This document shows positions 9,180 to 18,459 of a stretch of 64,000 bases of DNA, in pieces (the first letter of the stretch is position 1; every line of letters begins with the position of its first letter). Below the pieces are notes generated by a model. The model was not told the origin of the DNA. It saw nothing but the letters and a program-made list of their open reading frames with translations, and ran no database searches. A program made the position numbers and the translations under genes. This DNA comes from Brevundimonas naejangsanensis (GTDB lineage: Bacteria > Pseudomonadota > Alphaproteobacteria > Caulobacterales > Caulobacteraceae), in contig NZ_CP032707.1 of assembly GCF_003627995.1 (NCBI RefSeq), positions 545,501 through 609,500 of the forward strand, in the 5' to 3' direction.

Positions 9180-10586
9180 TCAACAGTCTTTCGCAGAAAA
9201 TAGGTCAGTCGGCGGCGTTTCGCCATCAAGGGCGTGAAAGAGTTGCTCTTCCTGCGTCGTTTCGCCCACGGCGAGGGCCAGCCGACGCGGCGCCAGGGCC
9301 GTGACCGCGGCCGCGCCCCAGGCCAGGACCGGCCGATCCCCGTCCGCGCCGATCAGCACCGGCGCCGCCGCCCGCGCCGCGGCCGGAAGCCGCGCCAGGA
9401 GCGCGCGTTCGGCGTCCGACAACCGCGCCAGCCGCCCCGCCGCCGCCTCGACCCGCAGGTCCGTCTCATCCGTCGTGATCTCGAACCGCCCGTCCCAGGC
9501 GGCGGGCCTTCCCGGCGCCAGGGCGACCGGCGCGGGCGGACGGCGCCGCATCTCGCCCGGCTCGCGCATCGCCAGGACGCGAGCGCCCGCCGCCTCGACG
9601 CGCGCGCCGCACAGGACGGCGACGAAGTCCTCGCCGCTCGCCAGCCGCGCCTGCAAGGCCGCCAGCCGATCGCCGCGCGGCGGCGTGGCTCCGCCGCCCG
9701 CGCATAGCAAGGTCGCCGCCAGCGCCGAGGCGGACAGATCGCGCGAGATCGTCAGCACCCCTGCCCAGGCCAGGTCAGGTGAAAATACCGTCTCCCTTCC
9801 CCCTCGATGGGGGAAGGATCGGGGGCGGGCGCGCGAGAGTTGGGAATGAGCCTCCCGAGACGGGACCGTCGGCGCCTGCCGCGCCTGATCGGCGGCGGCA
9901 GCGGCGACACCCCCGCCCCACCTTCCCGCATCGAGGGGGAGGGCTTCTGAACTCAAGGCCGCCCGCGCCCGTCCCCGCCCGAAGCGCAGATCGGCGTTGG
10001 CCGGGTCCTCCAGCCAGTCCAGCCCGCGCGCGCGCAAATGCTCCCGCAGCGTCTCGCGGCGCTCGTCCAGCAGAGGGCGCAGCAGCATCAGCCCTCGCCC
10101 CTCGGGCCAGGCGGGCGACGGCGACCAGTCGCGAAGGCGGCCCAGATTGGCCCCGTGCGCCCGCATCCACTCGCCCTCGGCGACGTCGTCGGCGGTATGG
10201 CCGGTCAGGATGACGCCCGCCCCCGCCTCGCGCGCCGTCTCGGCCAGAAGGGCGTGGCGCGCCGCCCGCGCCCGCGCCGGGACGCCCGAACCGCCGCGCG
10301 CGCCTTCCCACGACAGACCGCGCCAGTCGGCGCCCGCCGCGCGCGCCGCCGCGCCGGCGAAGCGGGTCCAGGCGGCGCTGTCGGAATGCAGGGCATGATC
10401 GACCGTCAGGGCCAGCAGGCGACGCCCCCTCGCCCGCGCCCAGGCGGCGGCGAGGTCCAGCAGGGCCAGGGAGTCCCCCCCGCCGGACAGGGCCAGGGCC
10501 AGGGGCTCCGGCCCGTCATGGGTCAGGCGCGCGTCCAGCCGGGCGAAGACCCGGCCGGCCAGGCCATCGGCGCCGGCTGGCGTCAG
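9180..10586 (-). CDS. tilS: tRNA(Ile)-lysidine synthetase with in-frame repeat insertion and CTG start
   Basis: Converts C34 of tRNA-Ile(CAU) to lysidine so that it reads AUA; essential in most bacteria. The N-type PP-loop SGGGDS is at residues 34-39, followed by [11 protein letters not shown] and GHTADDVAE. No ATG, GTG or TTG lies in frame before the PP-loop; the frame is open back into cpoB. The CTG at 10584-10586 overlaps the cpoB stop as CTGA, like the common ATGA coupling, and gives a normal N-terminus. A class D palindromic element (9794-9943) is translated in frame as about 50 residues (near 215-265) in the linker after the catalytic domain; the downstream domain then continues ([14 protein letters not shown]). 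Function is probably kept (inference). Confidence 0.88.
   Translation of the reverse strand: MTPAGADGLAGRVFARLDARLTHDGPEPLALALSGGGDSLALLDLAAAWARARGRRLLALTVDHALHSDSAAWTRFAGAAARAAGADWRGLSWEGARGGSGVPARARAARHALLAETAREAGAGVILTGHTADDVAEGEWMRAHGANLGRLRDWSPSPAWPEGRGLMLLRPLLDERRETLREHLRARGLDWLEDPANADLRFGRGRARAALSSEALPLDAGRWGGGVAAAAADQARQAPTVPSREAHSQLSRARPRSFPHRGGRETVFSPDLAWAGVLTISRDLSASALAATLLCAGGGATPPRGDRLAALQARLASGEDFVAVLCGARVEAAGARVLAMREPGEMRRRPPAPVALAPGRPAAWDGRFEITTDETDLRVEAAAGRLARLSDAERALLARLPAAARAAAPVLIGADGDRPVLAWGAAAVTALAPRRLALAVGETTQEEQLFHALDGETPPTDLFSAKDC
9794..9943. repeat. Class D palindromic element inside tilS
   Basis: Left arm CCCTTCCCCCTCGATGGGGG, right arm ending CGAGGGGGAGGGC; also shares the inner CACCCCCGCCC. 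The same architecture occurs in intergenic positions at 26612-26760 and 50620-50771. Here it lies within an uninterrupted reading frame. Confidence 0.85.
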
Positions 10587-11434
10587 CTGCAGTTCGCCCG
10601 CGTCCGCAGCTGGGCCGCGCGGGTCTTCTGCGCCGCCGTGGCGCCCTGGGCGTAGCGGGTGTTGAAGTCCGCCAGGGCGTTGCAGGCCAGGCTGGCGCGG
10701 TCGGTGGCGCGCAGGGCCTCGGCCAGCTTGAGCGTGGTCTCGGCCGCCCAGGGCGTGCGCGGCCAGCCGTTCAGGGCGGCGGCGTAGGCCTGGACCGCCG
10801 AGGCGTTGTCACGCGCCGCGACGTGCAGGTCGCCCAGGCGGCTGTTCGCCTCGCGCGACTGGGGCGTGCTCGGCCAGGTGACGATGACGGTCTCGAGCGC
10901 CCGCCCGCCGCGCACGGCGTCCTCGCCCGCCAGACGCATGGCGGCCTGCAGGTCCTGGGCCGCGTCGCCGGTCGGCGAGTTGGGAACGATGGGGCCGTTC
11001 AGTTCGGCGGCCTCCTGAGCCGCCTTCTCGGCGCGCTCCACCCGGTTTTCCAGGTCGCGCAGGCGACGGGTCAGCAGGGCGTTGTCGCGCGTCGCCTCGT
11101 CCAGTTGGAAGGTCACGCGCTCTCCGTCGGCGTTCACGCGCTGGAAGGTCTGCTCCAGGTCGGACAGGCGGCGCTCCAGGATCGACACCTGGCCCTGCAG
11201 GGCCACGACCTCGGGGTCGGGCTCGACGATCACGGGCTGGCCGGCGGCGTTGCGCTGGGTCAGGGCGCGCTCCAGGCGGCGGACGTTGCGGTCCAGCTGG
11301 TCCAGGCGGCGCTTGTCCCACTGGACCGGCTCCATGGGCTGGACTTGGGCGATGACCGTACCGCCCACGATCAGGGTCAGGCCGACGGCCGTCAGGACGG
11401 CGGGTTTGGCGAGGCGAAATGGCGACTTCAGCAT
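10583..11434 (-). CDS. cpoB: Cell division coordinator CpoB (YbgF), periplasmic TPR protein
   Basis: A 283-residue exported protein of the Tol-Pal locus. A signal sequence/anchor occupies about 10-30, followed by a long coiled coil with two blocks (about 40-75 and 80-145, for example VSILERRLSDLEQTFQRV) and a C-terminal TPR-like region from about 155 ending RAAQLRTRANC. CpoB links Tol-Pal with PBP1B and coordinates peptidoglycan synthesis with outer-membrane constriction in E. coli. It is separated from pal by one DUF3667 gene, which is not the usual arrangement. Its stop codon overlaps the inferred tilS start. Confidence 0.92.
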   Translation of the reverse strand: MLKSPFRLAKPAVLTAVGLTLIVGGTVIAQVQPMEPVQWDKRRLDQLDRNVRRLERALTQRNAAGQPVIVEPDPEVVALQGQVSILERRLSDLEQTFQRVNADGERVTFQLDEATRDNALLTRRLRDLENRVERAEKAAQEAAELNGPIVPNSPTGDAAQDLQAAMRLAGEDAVRGGRALETVIVTWPSTPQSREANSRLGDLHVAARDNASAVQAYAAALNGWPRTPWAAETTLKLAEALRATDRASLACNALADFNTRYAQGATAAQKTRAAQLRTRANCS

Positions 11435-11492
11435 GGCTCTGTCGTCCCACCGATTTGCGGCGACGGCAAGGCCCGGATCGCCGTTCGTCGCA

Positions 11493-12632
11493 TCAATACC
11501 CCAGGCCCAGATAGAGGATGGCCAGGATGAACAGGGTGATGACGATGTTGCAGAAGATCAGCAGGACGAAGGTCCGCCAGGCCGCCGAGAAGATCGACAG
11601 CCCATAGGCGCTCTTCAGCTGGGCGAACATGTGCGCCGGGACGATCAGGGCGGCCGCGCCCAGAACGACGCCCCCCGCCCCCTTGATCGTCGTGGTCGCC
11701 ACCACCACCGCCATCAGCAGCATGGACATGAAGGTCAGGGAATAGAGGACGAAGACCCCGTGGTCGTAGAGGGTGAAGCCCCGCTTCCACAGGAACATCA
11801 GGGCCACGAAGGGGATGGACAGCGGCACCAGCAGGAAGGCGAATTTGTACATCGTCTGCTGCAGCTTGTAGAGCGCCAGATCCGGGTTCTTCAGCTTCTT
11901 GGCCACGGCGGCGGTCAGGCCGTGGCCGTCGCCCGTGTCCCAGTTGATGTCGGCCACCTGGGCCTGCCAGCTGCCCGGCGTCAGTCCGTCCTTGCGGCCC
12001 TCGACCGCCTGTCTCTCCATCTGCTCCAGCTGGGCCTTGCGCTGGATGACCACGCCTTCGGCCGCCGCCAGGGCGCCCGCCGTGATGCCCGCGCGCGCGC
12101 CGCTGGACACGGCGGGCGGGCGGCCGTCCGCCGGCCGGGAGGCCGCTTGCGCGGCTTCGGCCTCGGCCTTGGCCTCGAGCACCGCCTTCTCGGCCTCGGC
12201 CAGGGCGATGCGCTGGGCCGCGATCTGCTCGGACAGGGGCGCGGTCTGGGGCGCCGGATGCGGCATGAAGCTCAGCGCGAAGAACATCACGAACAGGGTG
12301 AAGAGGAACATCGCCAGCGGCGAGACGTAGCGGGTGCGTCGCCCCTGCACCCATTCACGCGTCAACCGTCCCGGATTGAGGATCAGCAGCGGCAGGGTGC
12401 GCCAGATGCGGCCGTCGAAATGCATGACCCCGTGCAACAGTTCTTCGCCCAGGTGCAGCAGGGTGCGGTGGACATGGGTCGCCTGACCGCAGTTGGAACA
12501 GAAATTGCCGGTGACCTCGGCGCCGCAGTCGGCGCAGACGCCGTGCGGCTCGCCCACGCGGCCAGCCCCCTTCTGGATCGCGCCGGCGATCATCGCGCCC
12601 GTCACCACCCCGCCTGCCGCGTCCAATTCCAT
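11493..12632 (-). CDS. DUF3667 membrane protein with N-terminal zinc ribbon
   Basis: A 379-residue protein. A zinc ribbon with two CxxC pairs (CADC near 33, CSNC near 45) precedes the DUF3667 region (HFDGRIWRTLPLLILNPGRLTREWVQGRRTRYVSP). A membrane helix follows (LAMFLFTLFVMFFALSFM), then a long Ala/Glu-rich coiled coil (about 145-240), and three to four more membrane helices in the last 120 residues. A GGAAGGA ribosome site precedes the ATG at 12632. The function of the family is unknown; its place between pal and cpoB suggests an envelope role (inference). Confidence 0.85.
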   Translation of the reverse strand: MELDAAGGVVTGAMIAGAIQKGAGRVGEPHGVCADCGAEVTGNFCSNCGQATHVHRTLLHLGEELLHGVMHFDGRIWRTLPLLILNPGRLTREWVQGRRTRYVSPLAMFLFTLFVMFFALSFMPHPAPQTAPLSEQIAAQRIALAEAEKAVLEAKAEAEAAQAASRPADGRPPAVSSGARAGITAGALAAAEGVVIQRKAQLEQMERQAVEGRKDGLTPGSWQAQVADINWDTGDGHGLTAAVAKKLKNPDLALYKLQQTMYKFAFLLVPLSIPFVALMFLWKRGFTLYDHGVFVLYSLTFMSMLLMAVVVATTTIKGAGGVVLGAAALIVPAHMFAQLKSAYGLSIFSAAWRTFVLLIFCNIVITLFILAILYLGLGY

Positions 12633-12705
12633 GGCCGTTGTCCTTCCCCCCGAAGAGCGGCGGATTTTGACGGCGCGGCGGCGCGAAGAAAAGGGGCCTC
12701 GCGCG

Positions 12706-12741
12706 CAAAAGAAAAGAGGCGCCGACCGAAGTCGACGCCTC
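12706..12741 (-). terminator. Intrinsic terminator after pal
   Basis: On the minus strand an 11-base stem GAGGCGTCGAC / GTCGGCGCCTC with a TTCG tetraloop (one mismatch) is followed by TTTTCTTTT. It lies 26 bases past the pal stop and would separate tol-pal from the DUF3667-cpoB-tilS genes. Confidence 0.75.
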
Positions 12742-12766
12742 CCTTCATTTCAACGCTCGCTGCGCC

Positions 12767-13321
12767 TTAGCGCGGCGCGCCCGACACGATGGCGGTGTGG
12801 GCGTTGCGGTTCTGGGCCCAGGCGCCTTCGTTCGAACCCTCGGCGATCGGACGCTCCTTGCCGAAGCTGATGGTGTCGATGCGGTTGGCCGGGACGCCGC
12901 GGCTGATCAGGTAGGAGCGCACGGCCTCGGCGCGGCGAGCGCCCAGGGCCAGGTTGTATTCGCGCGTGCCGCGCTCGTCGGCGTTGCCTTCGATGCGGAC
13001 CATGACCTGCGGATAGCGGGCCAGCCAGGCGGCCTGGGCGTCCAGACGCGGCTGGGCTTCCGAACGGACCGAATAGGAATCCAGATCGAAATAGACGCGG
13101 TCGCCGACGTTGACGACGAAGTCCTGTTCCGAGCCGGGCATCGGGGCGCCGACGTTGCCGCCGCTGACGGGGCCGGTCGGGGCGGTCGGATATTGGGGCG
13201 CGGTCGGCGCGGCCGGCTCGGTCGGCACGGCGGGCTCGACCTTGGGCTTGGGCGCGCAGGCGGCCATGCCGGCGACGGCCGCGCCCACGGCGGCGAGCCG
13301 GAACATATGGGAGGTCTTCAT
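12767..13321 (-). CDS. pal: Peptidoglycan-associated lipoprotein Pal
   Basis: A 184-residue outer-membrane lipoprotein that anchors the outer membrane to peptidoglycan and is recruited to the septum by TolB and TolA. The lipobox GMAAC places the acylated Cys at 22; a Pro/Thr/Ala-rich spacer follows to about 60; the OmpA-like domain has VYFDLDSYSV and the peptidoglycan-binding GNADERGTREYNLALG. The ATG at 13321 gives the lipoprotein signal; an upstream start would bury it. Longer than 150 bases separate it from tolB, so it may have its own promoter. Confidence 0.97.
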   Translation of the reverse strand: MKTSHMFRLAAVGAAVAGMAACAPKPKVEPAVPTEPAAPTAPQYPTAPTGPVSGGNVGAPMPGSEQDFVVNVGDRVYFDLDSYSVRSEAQPRLDAQAAWLARYPQVMVRIEGNADERGTREYNLALGARRAEAVRSYLISRGVPANRIDTISFGKERPIAEGSNEGAWAQNRNAHTAIVSGAPR

Positions 13322-13474
13322 GGGTTCGTCTCCTTGATTGCGGTCCGAGGACAGGGCCTGAAAGCTTGGCCTTAGAAGGGGTCTGCTAGCGCGTGCCATC
13401 ACGCAGCGCCAGCGACGATAACGCACAGTTTATTCAAACGGCTGCGCTGGTTGCCTCACGAAGCCGTAAGCTCG

Positions 13475-14848
13475 TCAGGCCGGGCAGGAATCCGGCCCCT
13501 GGCCGATGCCCAGATTGGCCGGCGGGGCGTCCAGCAGGCCCGACCAAGCCGGGTCCGAGCCGCGCCCGTCATAACCCGCCTGCGACACCACCCGGCCCGA
13601 CAGGTCGACGGTCCACAGACGGGTGTCGCCGCCGGGGCTCTGGCGCGCGAAGGCGATGTAGCGGCCGTTCGGCGCCCATGACGGCCCTTCCTCGAAGTAG
13701 GAGGACGACAGGATGCGCTCGCCCGTGCCGTCGGACTTCATCACGCCGATGTGGAAGCGGCCGCCCTGCTGCTTGGTGAAGGCGATCAGGTCGCCGCGCG
13801 GGCTCCAGGCCGGGGCGGTGTAGAGGCCGCCGCCGCGGCTGATCGGGCGCTGGCCCGAACCGTCGGCCCGCATGGTGTAGAGGCGCGCCGAGCCCGAGCG
13901 GTCCGAGGTGAAGACGATCTGATTGCCGTCGGGGCTGAACGAGGGCGAGGTGTCGATGCCCGGATCGGTCGTCAGGCGCGACAGCTGGCGGCTGCGCAGG
14001 TTCATCACATAGACGTCGGTGTTGCCGCCGCGAATGATCGAGAAGGCCATCTTGGACCCGTCGTTCGAGAAGCGCGGCGCCAGCACCTGGCCGTCAAACT
14101 CGCCCAGGCTTTCGCGGCGGCCCGTCGACAGATTGTAGAGGTAGATGCGGCTGTAATCCTTGCCCAACGCCACATAGGTCACTTCGTCGGGGTTCGAGGC
14201 CGAGAAGCGCGGCGACATGATCACCTCGTCGCCCTGGGTCAGGAAGACGGGGTTGAAGCCGTCCTGGTCGACGATGGTCAAGCGCGACAGCTTGTTCAGC
14301 TGGGTGCCGCTTTCGGACACGAACAGGACGCGCGAATCAAAGAAGCCCGCCTCGCCCGTCAGGCGCTGATAGACCACGTCCGAGATCTTGTGCGCGATCC
14401 GGCGCCACTGCTCGGAGGTGGCGGTGAACTGATAGGAGACCAGCTGGCACTGGCGGTAGGGGTCATACAGGCGGAAGCCAACGTCCATCCGCCCGTCCGC
14501 CCGCTGCGTCACCCCGCCGTACAGCACTGCCTGGGCGCCGATCGTGGTCCACTGGGGGAAGTTGGGAGCGTTGGCCAGGGTCAGGCCGGTCTCGATGAAG
14601 CTGGCCGGGTTCAGCGGATCGAAGAAGCCCGAACGCTTCAGGTTGCCGCTGATGACGCCCGAGATCTGCGACCCGTGCTGGCCGGTGAAGGGCACGACGG
14701 CGATCTGCAGCGGGCGCAGCACGCCCTGGTCGATCTCGACCTCGATCGGCCCGGTCTGCTGCGGCGCGGGCGCCGGCTGCGTCTGGGCCGTCGCCGGACC
14801 CGCCAGGACGACAGCCGCGACGGAGGCGAGGAGAAGGTGCAGACGCAT
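13475..14848 (-). CDS. tolB: Tol-Pal translocation protein TolB
   Basis: A 457-residue periplasmic beta-propeller that shuttles between TolA and Pal. The signal peptide is at 1-21 (ending AGPATAQ). The N-terminal domain contains LRPLQIAVVPFTG and a conserved SGFFDPL. The C-terminal six-bladed propeller has the repeated SPRFS, SPSFSPDGNQIVFTSDRSG and APAWSPRGDLIAFT blocks. The ATG at 14848 has AGGAG seven bases upstream, which decides against the in-frame ATG ten codons earlier. It precedes pal and follows tolA, as in the canonical cluster. Confidence 0.97.
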   Translation of the reverse strand: MRLHLLLASVAAVVLAGPATAQTQPAPAPQQTGPIEVEIDQGVLRPLQIAVVPFTGQHGSQISGVISGNLKRSGFFDPLNPASFIETGLTLANAPNFPQWTTIGAQAVLYGGVTQRADGRMDVGFRLYDPYRQCQLVSYQFTATSEQWRRIAHKISDVVYQRLTGEAGFFDSRVLFVSESGTQLNKLSRLTIVDQDGFNPVFLTQGDEVIMSPRFSASNPDEVTYVALGKDYSRIYLYNLSTGRRESLGEFDGQVLAPRFSNDGSKMAFSIIRGGNTDVYVMNLRSRQLSRLTTDPGIDTSPSFSPDGNQIVFTSDRSGSARLYTMRADGSGQRPISRGGGLYTAPAWSPRGDLIAFTKQQGGRFHIGVMKSDGTGERILSSSYFEEGPSWAPNGRYIAFARQSPGGDTRLWTVDLSGRVVSQAGYDGRGSDPAWSGLLDAPPANLGIGQGPDSCPA

Positions 14849-14968
14849 GAAGGGCTCCTGAAGTGAGAGGCGGTTCATCGGCCCTTATCCCCGGACCCTA
14901 TGAACAAACCAGCTTACGAAAGACAAGCTTGCCCCGGAATGGGGCGACTTTCAGACTCATGGTCGCTC

Positions 14969-15093
14969 TCCTCCCCACTTGTGGGGAGGAGGACCACGAA
15001 GTGGTGGAGGGGCGACGCTGACGGTCACGTGGAGTCGCCCCTTCCGTCTCGCCGGCTGCGCCGCCGATCCACCTCCCCATGAAATGGGGAGGA
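14969..15093. repeat. Class A palindromic element
   Basis: Left end TCCTCCCCACTTGTGGGGAG, right end CCTCCCCATGAAATGGGGAG, each itself a hairpin, with an inner part of alternating short inverted repeats. It fills the tolA-tolB gap. A second copy is at 20499-20619. Confidence 0.8.
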
Positions 15094-15110
15094 AAGGACG
15101 AACCGGCCCG

Positions 15111-15968
15111 TCACCGATTGGCGCAGGCCCGTTCGGTGTTGAAGGTCGGACGATACTGACCGCCGCGGAAGCCTGCTGGCACGTTGAACGGCGCTGCTTG
15201 GCGCAAAGCCCGCATCGCTCCATCGGACGCGGCCAAATAGACAGTCGTGCTCTCTGGGTTAACCAGCGTAGGCCCCCCAATAATCCGTCCGTCGTCCGAC
15301 AATGTCACATCTACTACAATCCGAAGATCTCGAGCTCCCGGAATGTCACAAAGCGGAGCCCAGATATCGTAGATTTTATTAAAAAAAGCGGTGTTCTGCG
15401 GCCCGGTGGCGCGCGGGGCGGCGCCCGCGCCCTGCTGACCCGCCGCCGGCCGGCCGCGGTTCTGGGTCGGGCGCGGCGGCCCCGCCAGGGCGTCGAGGTC
15501 GAGGCCGGGCTGGGGCCGGGCGGGAGCGGACGGCTGAGGCCGGGCGGGCGTCTCGCGCGGCGGGGTCGGCCGCGCCTTCTCGGGCGGGGCAGGCGTGGGG
15601 CGCGGCGGCGGGGTCGGCGCAGGACGGGGCGCGGGCGTCGGCGCCTTCTTCTCGGGCGGGGCCGGGGTCGGGCGCGGCGCGGGCGGCGTCGGGCGCGGCT
15701 GCGGAGCCGGAGGCGTCGGTTCCGGCTGCGGCGGGGTCGGCTCGGGCAGGCTCTCGACCGGGGCGGTCGCGCCGTCGTCGGGCGAAGGCTCTTCCTGCGG
15801 ATTGTCGGCCGGAGCGGCGGCGATCTCGATGTCCGAGACGATCGACACCGGGACGGAGTTCACCAGCGGGCGCGGCGGCGTCCTGGACGACCACGACACG
15901 AAGGCGAGCGCCACCACCCCCGCGTGCAGGGCGATGGAGCCGAGGATGGCGGGACTGGGTCGACGCAA
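15111..15968 (-). CDS. tolA: Energy-transducing envelope protein TolA
   Basis: A 285-residue protein linking the TolQR motor to TolB and Pal. The transmembrane anchor is at about 8-27 (ILGSIALHAGVVALAFVSW, including the SHLS-like SxALH region). A Pro/Arg/Ala/Glu-rich linker occupies about 50-185 in place of the helical linker of enterobacteria. The C-terminal domain runs from about 195 (FFNKIYDIWAPLCDIPGARD to TFNTERACANR). The coding DNA of this last domain is unusual: about half G/C in 15301-15360 and 8 of 30 in 15361-15390, against about 70 % or more in the linker, which suggests replacement of the domain by recombination. Confidence 0.93.
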   Translation of the reverse strand: MRRPSPAILGSIALHAGVVALAFVSWSSRTPPRPLVNSVPVSIVSDIEIAAAPADNPQEEPSPDDGATAPVESLPEPTPPQPEPTPPAPQPRPTPPAPRPTPAPPEKKAPTPAPRPAPTPPPRPTPAPPEKARPTPPRETPARPQPSAPARPQPGLDLDALAGPPRPTQNRGRPAAGQQGAGAAPRATGPQNTAFFNKIYDIWAPLCDIPGARDLRIVVDVTLSDDGRIIGGPTLVNPESTTVYLAASDGAMRALRQAAPFNVPAGFRGGQYRPTFNTERACANR

Positions 15969-15974
15969 GGTCCG

Positions 15975-16436
<462 letters not shown>

Positions 16437-16439
16437 GGA

Positions 16440-17195
16440 TCAGGCGCCCCGACGCAGGTTCAGTTCGGCGGACGGCGGCGGCGGGGGCGGCGGCGGCGCC
16501 GAGGGCGCGCCCAGACGACGCGCGATGGCCGACTGCAGGTCGTCGGCGAAGGCCTCCAGACGGCCGGTGAACTTGCCCGCCGACACCGAGAAGGCGTTGA
16601 AGGCGATATAGGCCGGGATGGCCGCGCCCAGGCCGATGGCCGTGGCGAACAGGGCCTCGGCGATGGCCGGCGCCACCGTCGTCAGATTGGTGTTGCCCGC
16701 CGCGGCGATGTTGCCGAAGGCGTTCATGATGCCCCACACCGTGCCGAACAGGCCGATGAAGGGCGACGAGGTGGCGACCACCGACAGCACGCCCAGGCCG
16801 TTCTCGATCTTCTGGCTCTCGCGGGCGATGACGGAATCCAGGCCGCGATCGATGCGGGCGATCAGCATGGCGCCTTGCGTGTCGGTCATGGCCCCGCGCG
16901 TCCGCGCCTCGCGCCAGTCCTGCAGCGTCAGCACCAGCATGCGCGGCAGGGGATCGGCCGGCTGCGGCCCGGCCTGAGCGGCCACGTCCTCGAGCGAGCG
17001 GCCGCTCTCGACCGCCTTCTCGAACTCGGTGGCGCGGGCGTTCATGCGCGAGAAGCGCACCGCCTTGTCGATGATGATGGTCCAGGACCACAGGGACGCC
17101 ACGGCCAGGCCGATCATCACCGTCTTGACCACCCAGTCGGCGGTCACGAACAGCTCGATGGGATTCAGCAGGGAGGCGTCGACGGGCGGTGTCAT
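16440..17195 (-). CDS. tolQ: Proton channel protein TolQ (ExbB family)
   Basis: A 251-residue inner-membrane motor protein. It has three membrane helices (about 17-38, 128-150 and 165-190) and the family stretches [35 protein letters not shown] and [15 protein letters not shown]. The C-terminus carries a run of eight prolines. The ATG at 17195 is chosen over an upstream ATG that would add 13 basic residues. It is the first gene of the tol block; 17196-17363 is its leader and probable promoter region and holds no gene. Confidence 0.96.
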   Translation of the reverse strand: MTPPVDASLLNPIELFVTADWVVKTVMIGLAVASLWSWTIIIDKAVRFSRMNARATEFEKAVESGRSLEDVAAQAGPQPADPLPRMLVLTLQDWREARTRGAMTDTQGAMLIARIDRGLDSVIARESQKIENGLGVLSVVATSSPFIGLFGTVWGIMNAFGNIAAAGNTNLTTVAPAIAEALFATAIGLGAAIPAYIAFNAFSVSAGKFTGRLEAFADDLQSAIARRLGAPSAPPPPPPPPSAELNLRRGA

Positions 17196-17363
17196 GCGTG
17201 GTCCTTGGCGGCGAGCCCTGGAAGGGGTGTCCAACCGCCAGTTCGAGCGGCAGGACGTGGCGGTTTCATGGCCGGGGGTCTAACGAGCGTCGCGGCCTGC
17301 GTCATCAGGCGAAAGAGTGACAAGATCGTTATTGTCGAGGCGGGGCTCAAGCGCGGCGCTTCA

Positions 17364-17510
17364 CCCTCCCCGTCCCGGGGAGGGAGGCTGAGGCCATAGG
17401 CCGAAGCCGGGTGGGGGCGGCTTGGCAAATCAAGCGCGCGTTCCGGATCACCAAGCCCTCCCCACCCGGCCTCCGCTTCGCGTCGGCCACCCTCCCCGGG
17501 ACGGGGAGGG
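17364..17510. repeat. Class C palindromic element
   Basis: Left end CCCTCCCCGTCCCGGGGAGG, right end CCCTCCCCGGGACGGGGAGG, with an inner pair GCCGGGTGGGGGCGGCTTGG / CCAAGCCCTCCCCACCCGGC. It separates ybgC from tolQ. Other copies are at 18460, 41634 and 59687. Confidence 0.85.
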
Positions 17511-17523
17511 AGAACCTTGCGTG

Positions 17524-17973
17524 TCACCCCTCCCCCGACAGCCAGGGCGTCACCAGTTCGATCAGCCGCTTCGTCGGCCGCCGGGGCCGCCCGTCCAGGT
17601 GGATGCAGACGGCGACAACCTCGGCCTGGCACAGGACCTCCCCTTCGCGCTCGATGGTCTGTCGGATCAGCAGGCGCGGCCCCTTGATGGCCTCATAGCG
17701 GGTCCGCACCACCAGGGCGTCGTCGATGCGGGCGGGCTTCAGATATTTGATGTTCAGCTCGGCGACGACGAAGGCCAGGGGCTCGTCCTGCTCAAGCAGC
17801 TCCACGTGGCCGACGCCCGCCAGGCGCAGGAAGTCCGACCGGCCGCGCTCGAAATAGCGAACGTAATTGGCATGATAGACCAGGCCGGTGAAGTCGGTGT
17901 CCTCGTAATAGACCCGCACGGGCAACAGATGATCGCAGCCGTCGAAACGGCCGGCGCTGGGTTGGTCGGTCAT
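17524..17973 (-). CDS. ybgC: Acyl-CoA thioesterase YbgC (Tol-Pal associated)
   Basis: A 149-residue hotdog-fold thioesterase. The catalytic region VRVYYEDTDFTGLVYHANYVRYFERGR contains the conserved Asp and the Tyr/His of the 4HBT family; the C-terminal half has LNIKYLKPARIDDALVVRT. In other bacteria YbgC acts on acyl thioesters and interacts with acyl carrier protein, and it is encoded at the head of the tol-pal locus, as here. The stop of the upstream gene is three bases from this start. Confidence 0.94.
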   Translation of the reverse strand: MTDQPSAGRFDGCDHLLPVRVYYEDTDFTGLVYHANYVRYFERGRSDFLRLAGVGHVELLEQDEPLAFVVAELNIKYLKPARIDDALVVRTRYEAIKGPRLLIRQTIEREGEVLCQAEVVAVCIHLDGRPRRPTKRLIELVTPWLSGEG

Positions 17974-17976
17974 GGC

Positions 17977-18369
17977 TCAGCTCTTGCCGGAAGGGGGGAC
18001 GGCGATGACGGGCGTCTTCGCGTCAAAGCCCGGACAATAGCGCGATTTCAGCGCCGCGAACTCCGCGCTCAGGGGATCGTCGCTCATCAGGATGCGGTTG
18101 GGACGCGAGACGAAGGCCACCGCCTCCCTGCGCCCCCTCGTCCCCGCGTAGCCGCAGGCGGCGCGGCCGCGCCCAGCCTCGACATAGCGCACCTCGCCCT
18201 GCGGCCCCATCTGGGCGCGGACCTGGACCAGGGCGCGTTCGGCGGGCGTCGCCTGCGTCTGGCCGAAGCGCGCGCCCTGCGTCAGGGCGTAGAGGGCCAG
18301 GCCGCCCAGCAGGACGACAGCCACGCCGAGCCCGACGATCATCCGGTCCGTCCTGCGGGAATGCGCCAA
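17977..18369 (-). CDS. Hypothetical membrane-anchored protein upstream of ybgC
   Basis: A 130-residue protein with one N-terminal transmembrane helix (about 11-30, IVGLGVAVVLLGGLALYAL) and an exported domain of about 95 residues with two cysteines (CGYAG and SRYCPGFD) that could pair. The start is a TTG at 18369, supported by a strong AAGGAGG site seven bases ahead. It is tightly linked to ybgC. I do not recognise the family. Confidence 0.75.
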   Translation of the reverse strand: MAHSRRTDRMIVGLGVAVVLLGGLALYALTQGARFGQTQATPAERALVQVRAQMGPQGEVRYVEAGRGRAACGYAGTRGRREAVAFVSRPNRILMSDDPLSAEFAALKSRYCPGFDAKTPVIAVPPSGKS

Positions 18370-18459
18370 GAGCCGCCTCCTTCTAGGGAAACCGAGGATG
18401 ACCGGCTTCGCAGCCGAGGTGAAGCCCTTTTGCGAGAGATTCGCGCGCGCGACGCCTCT

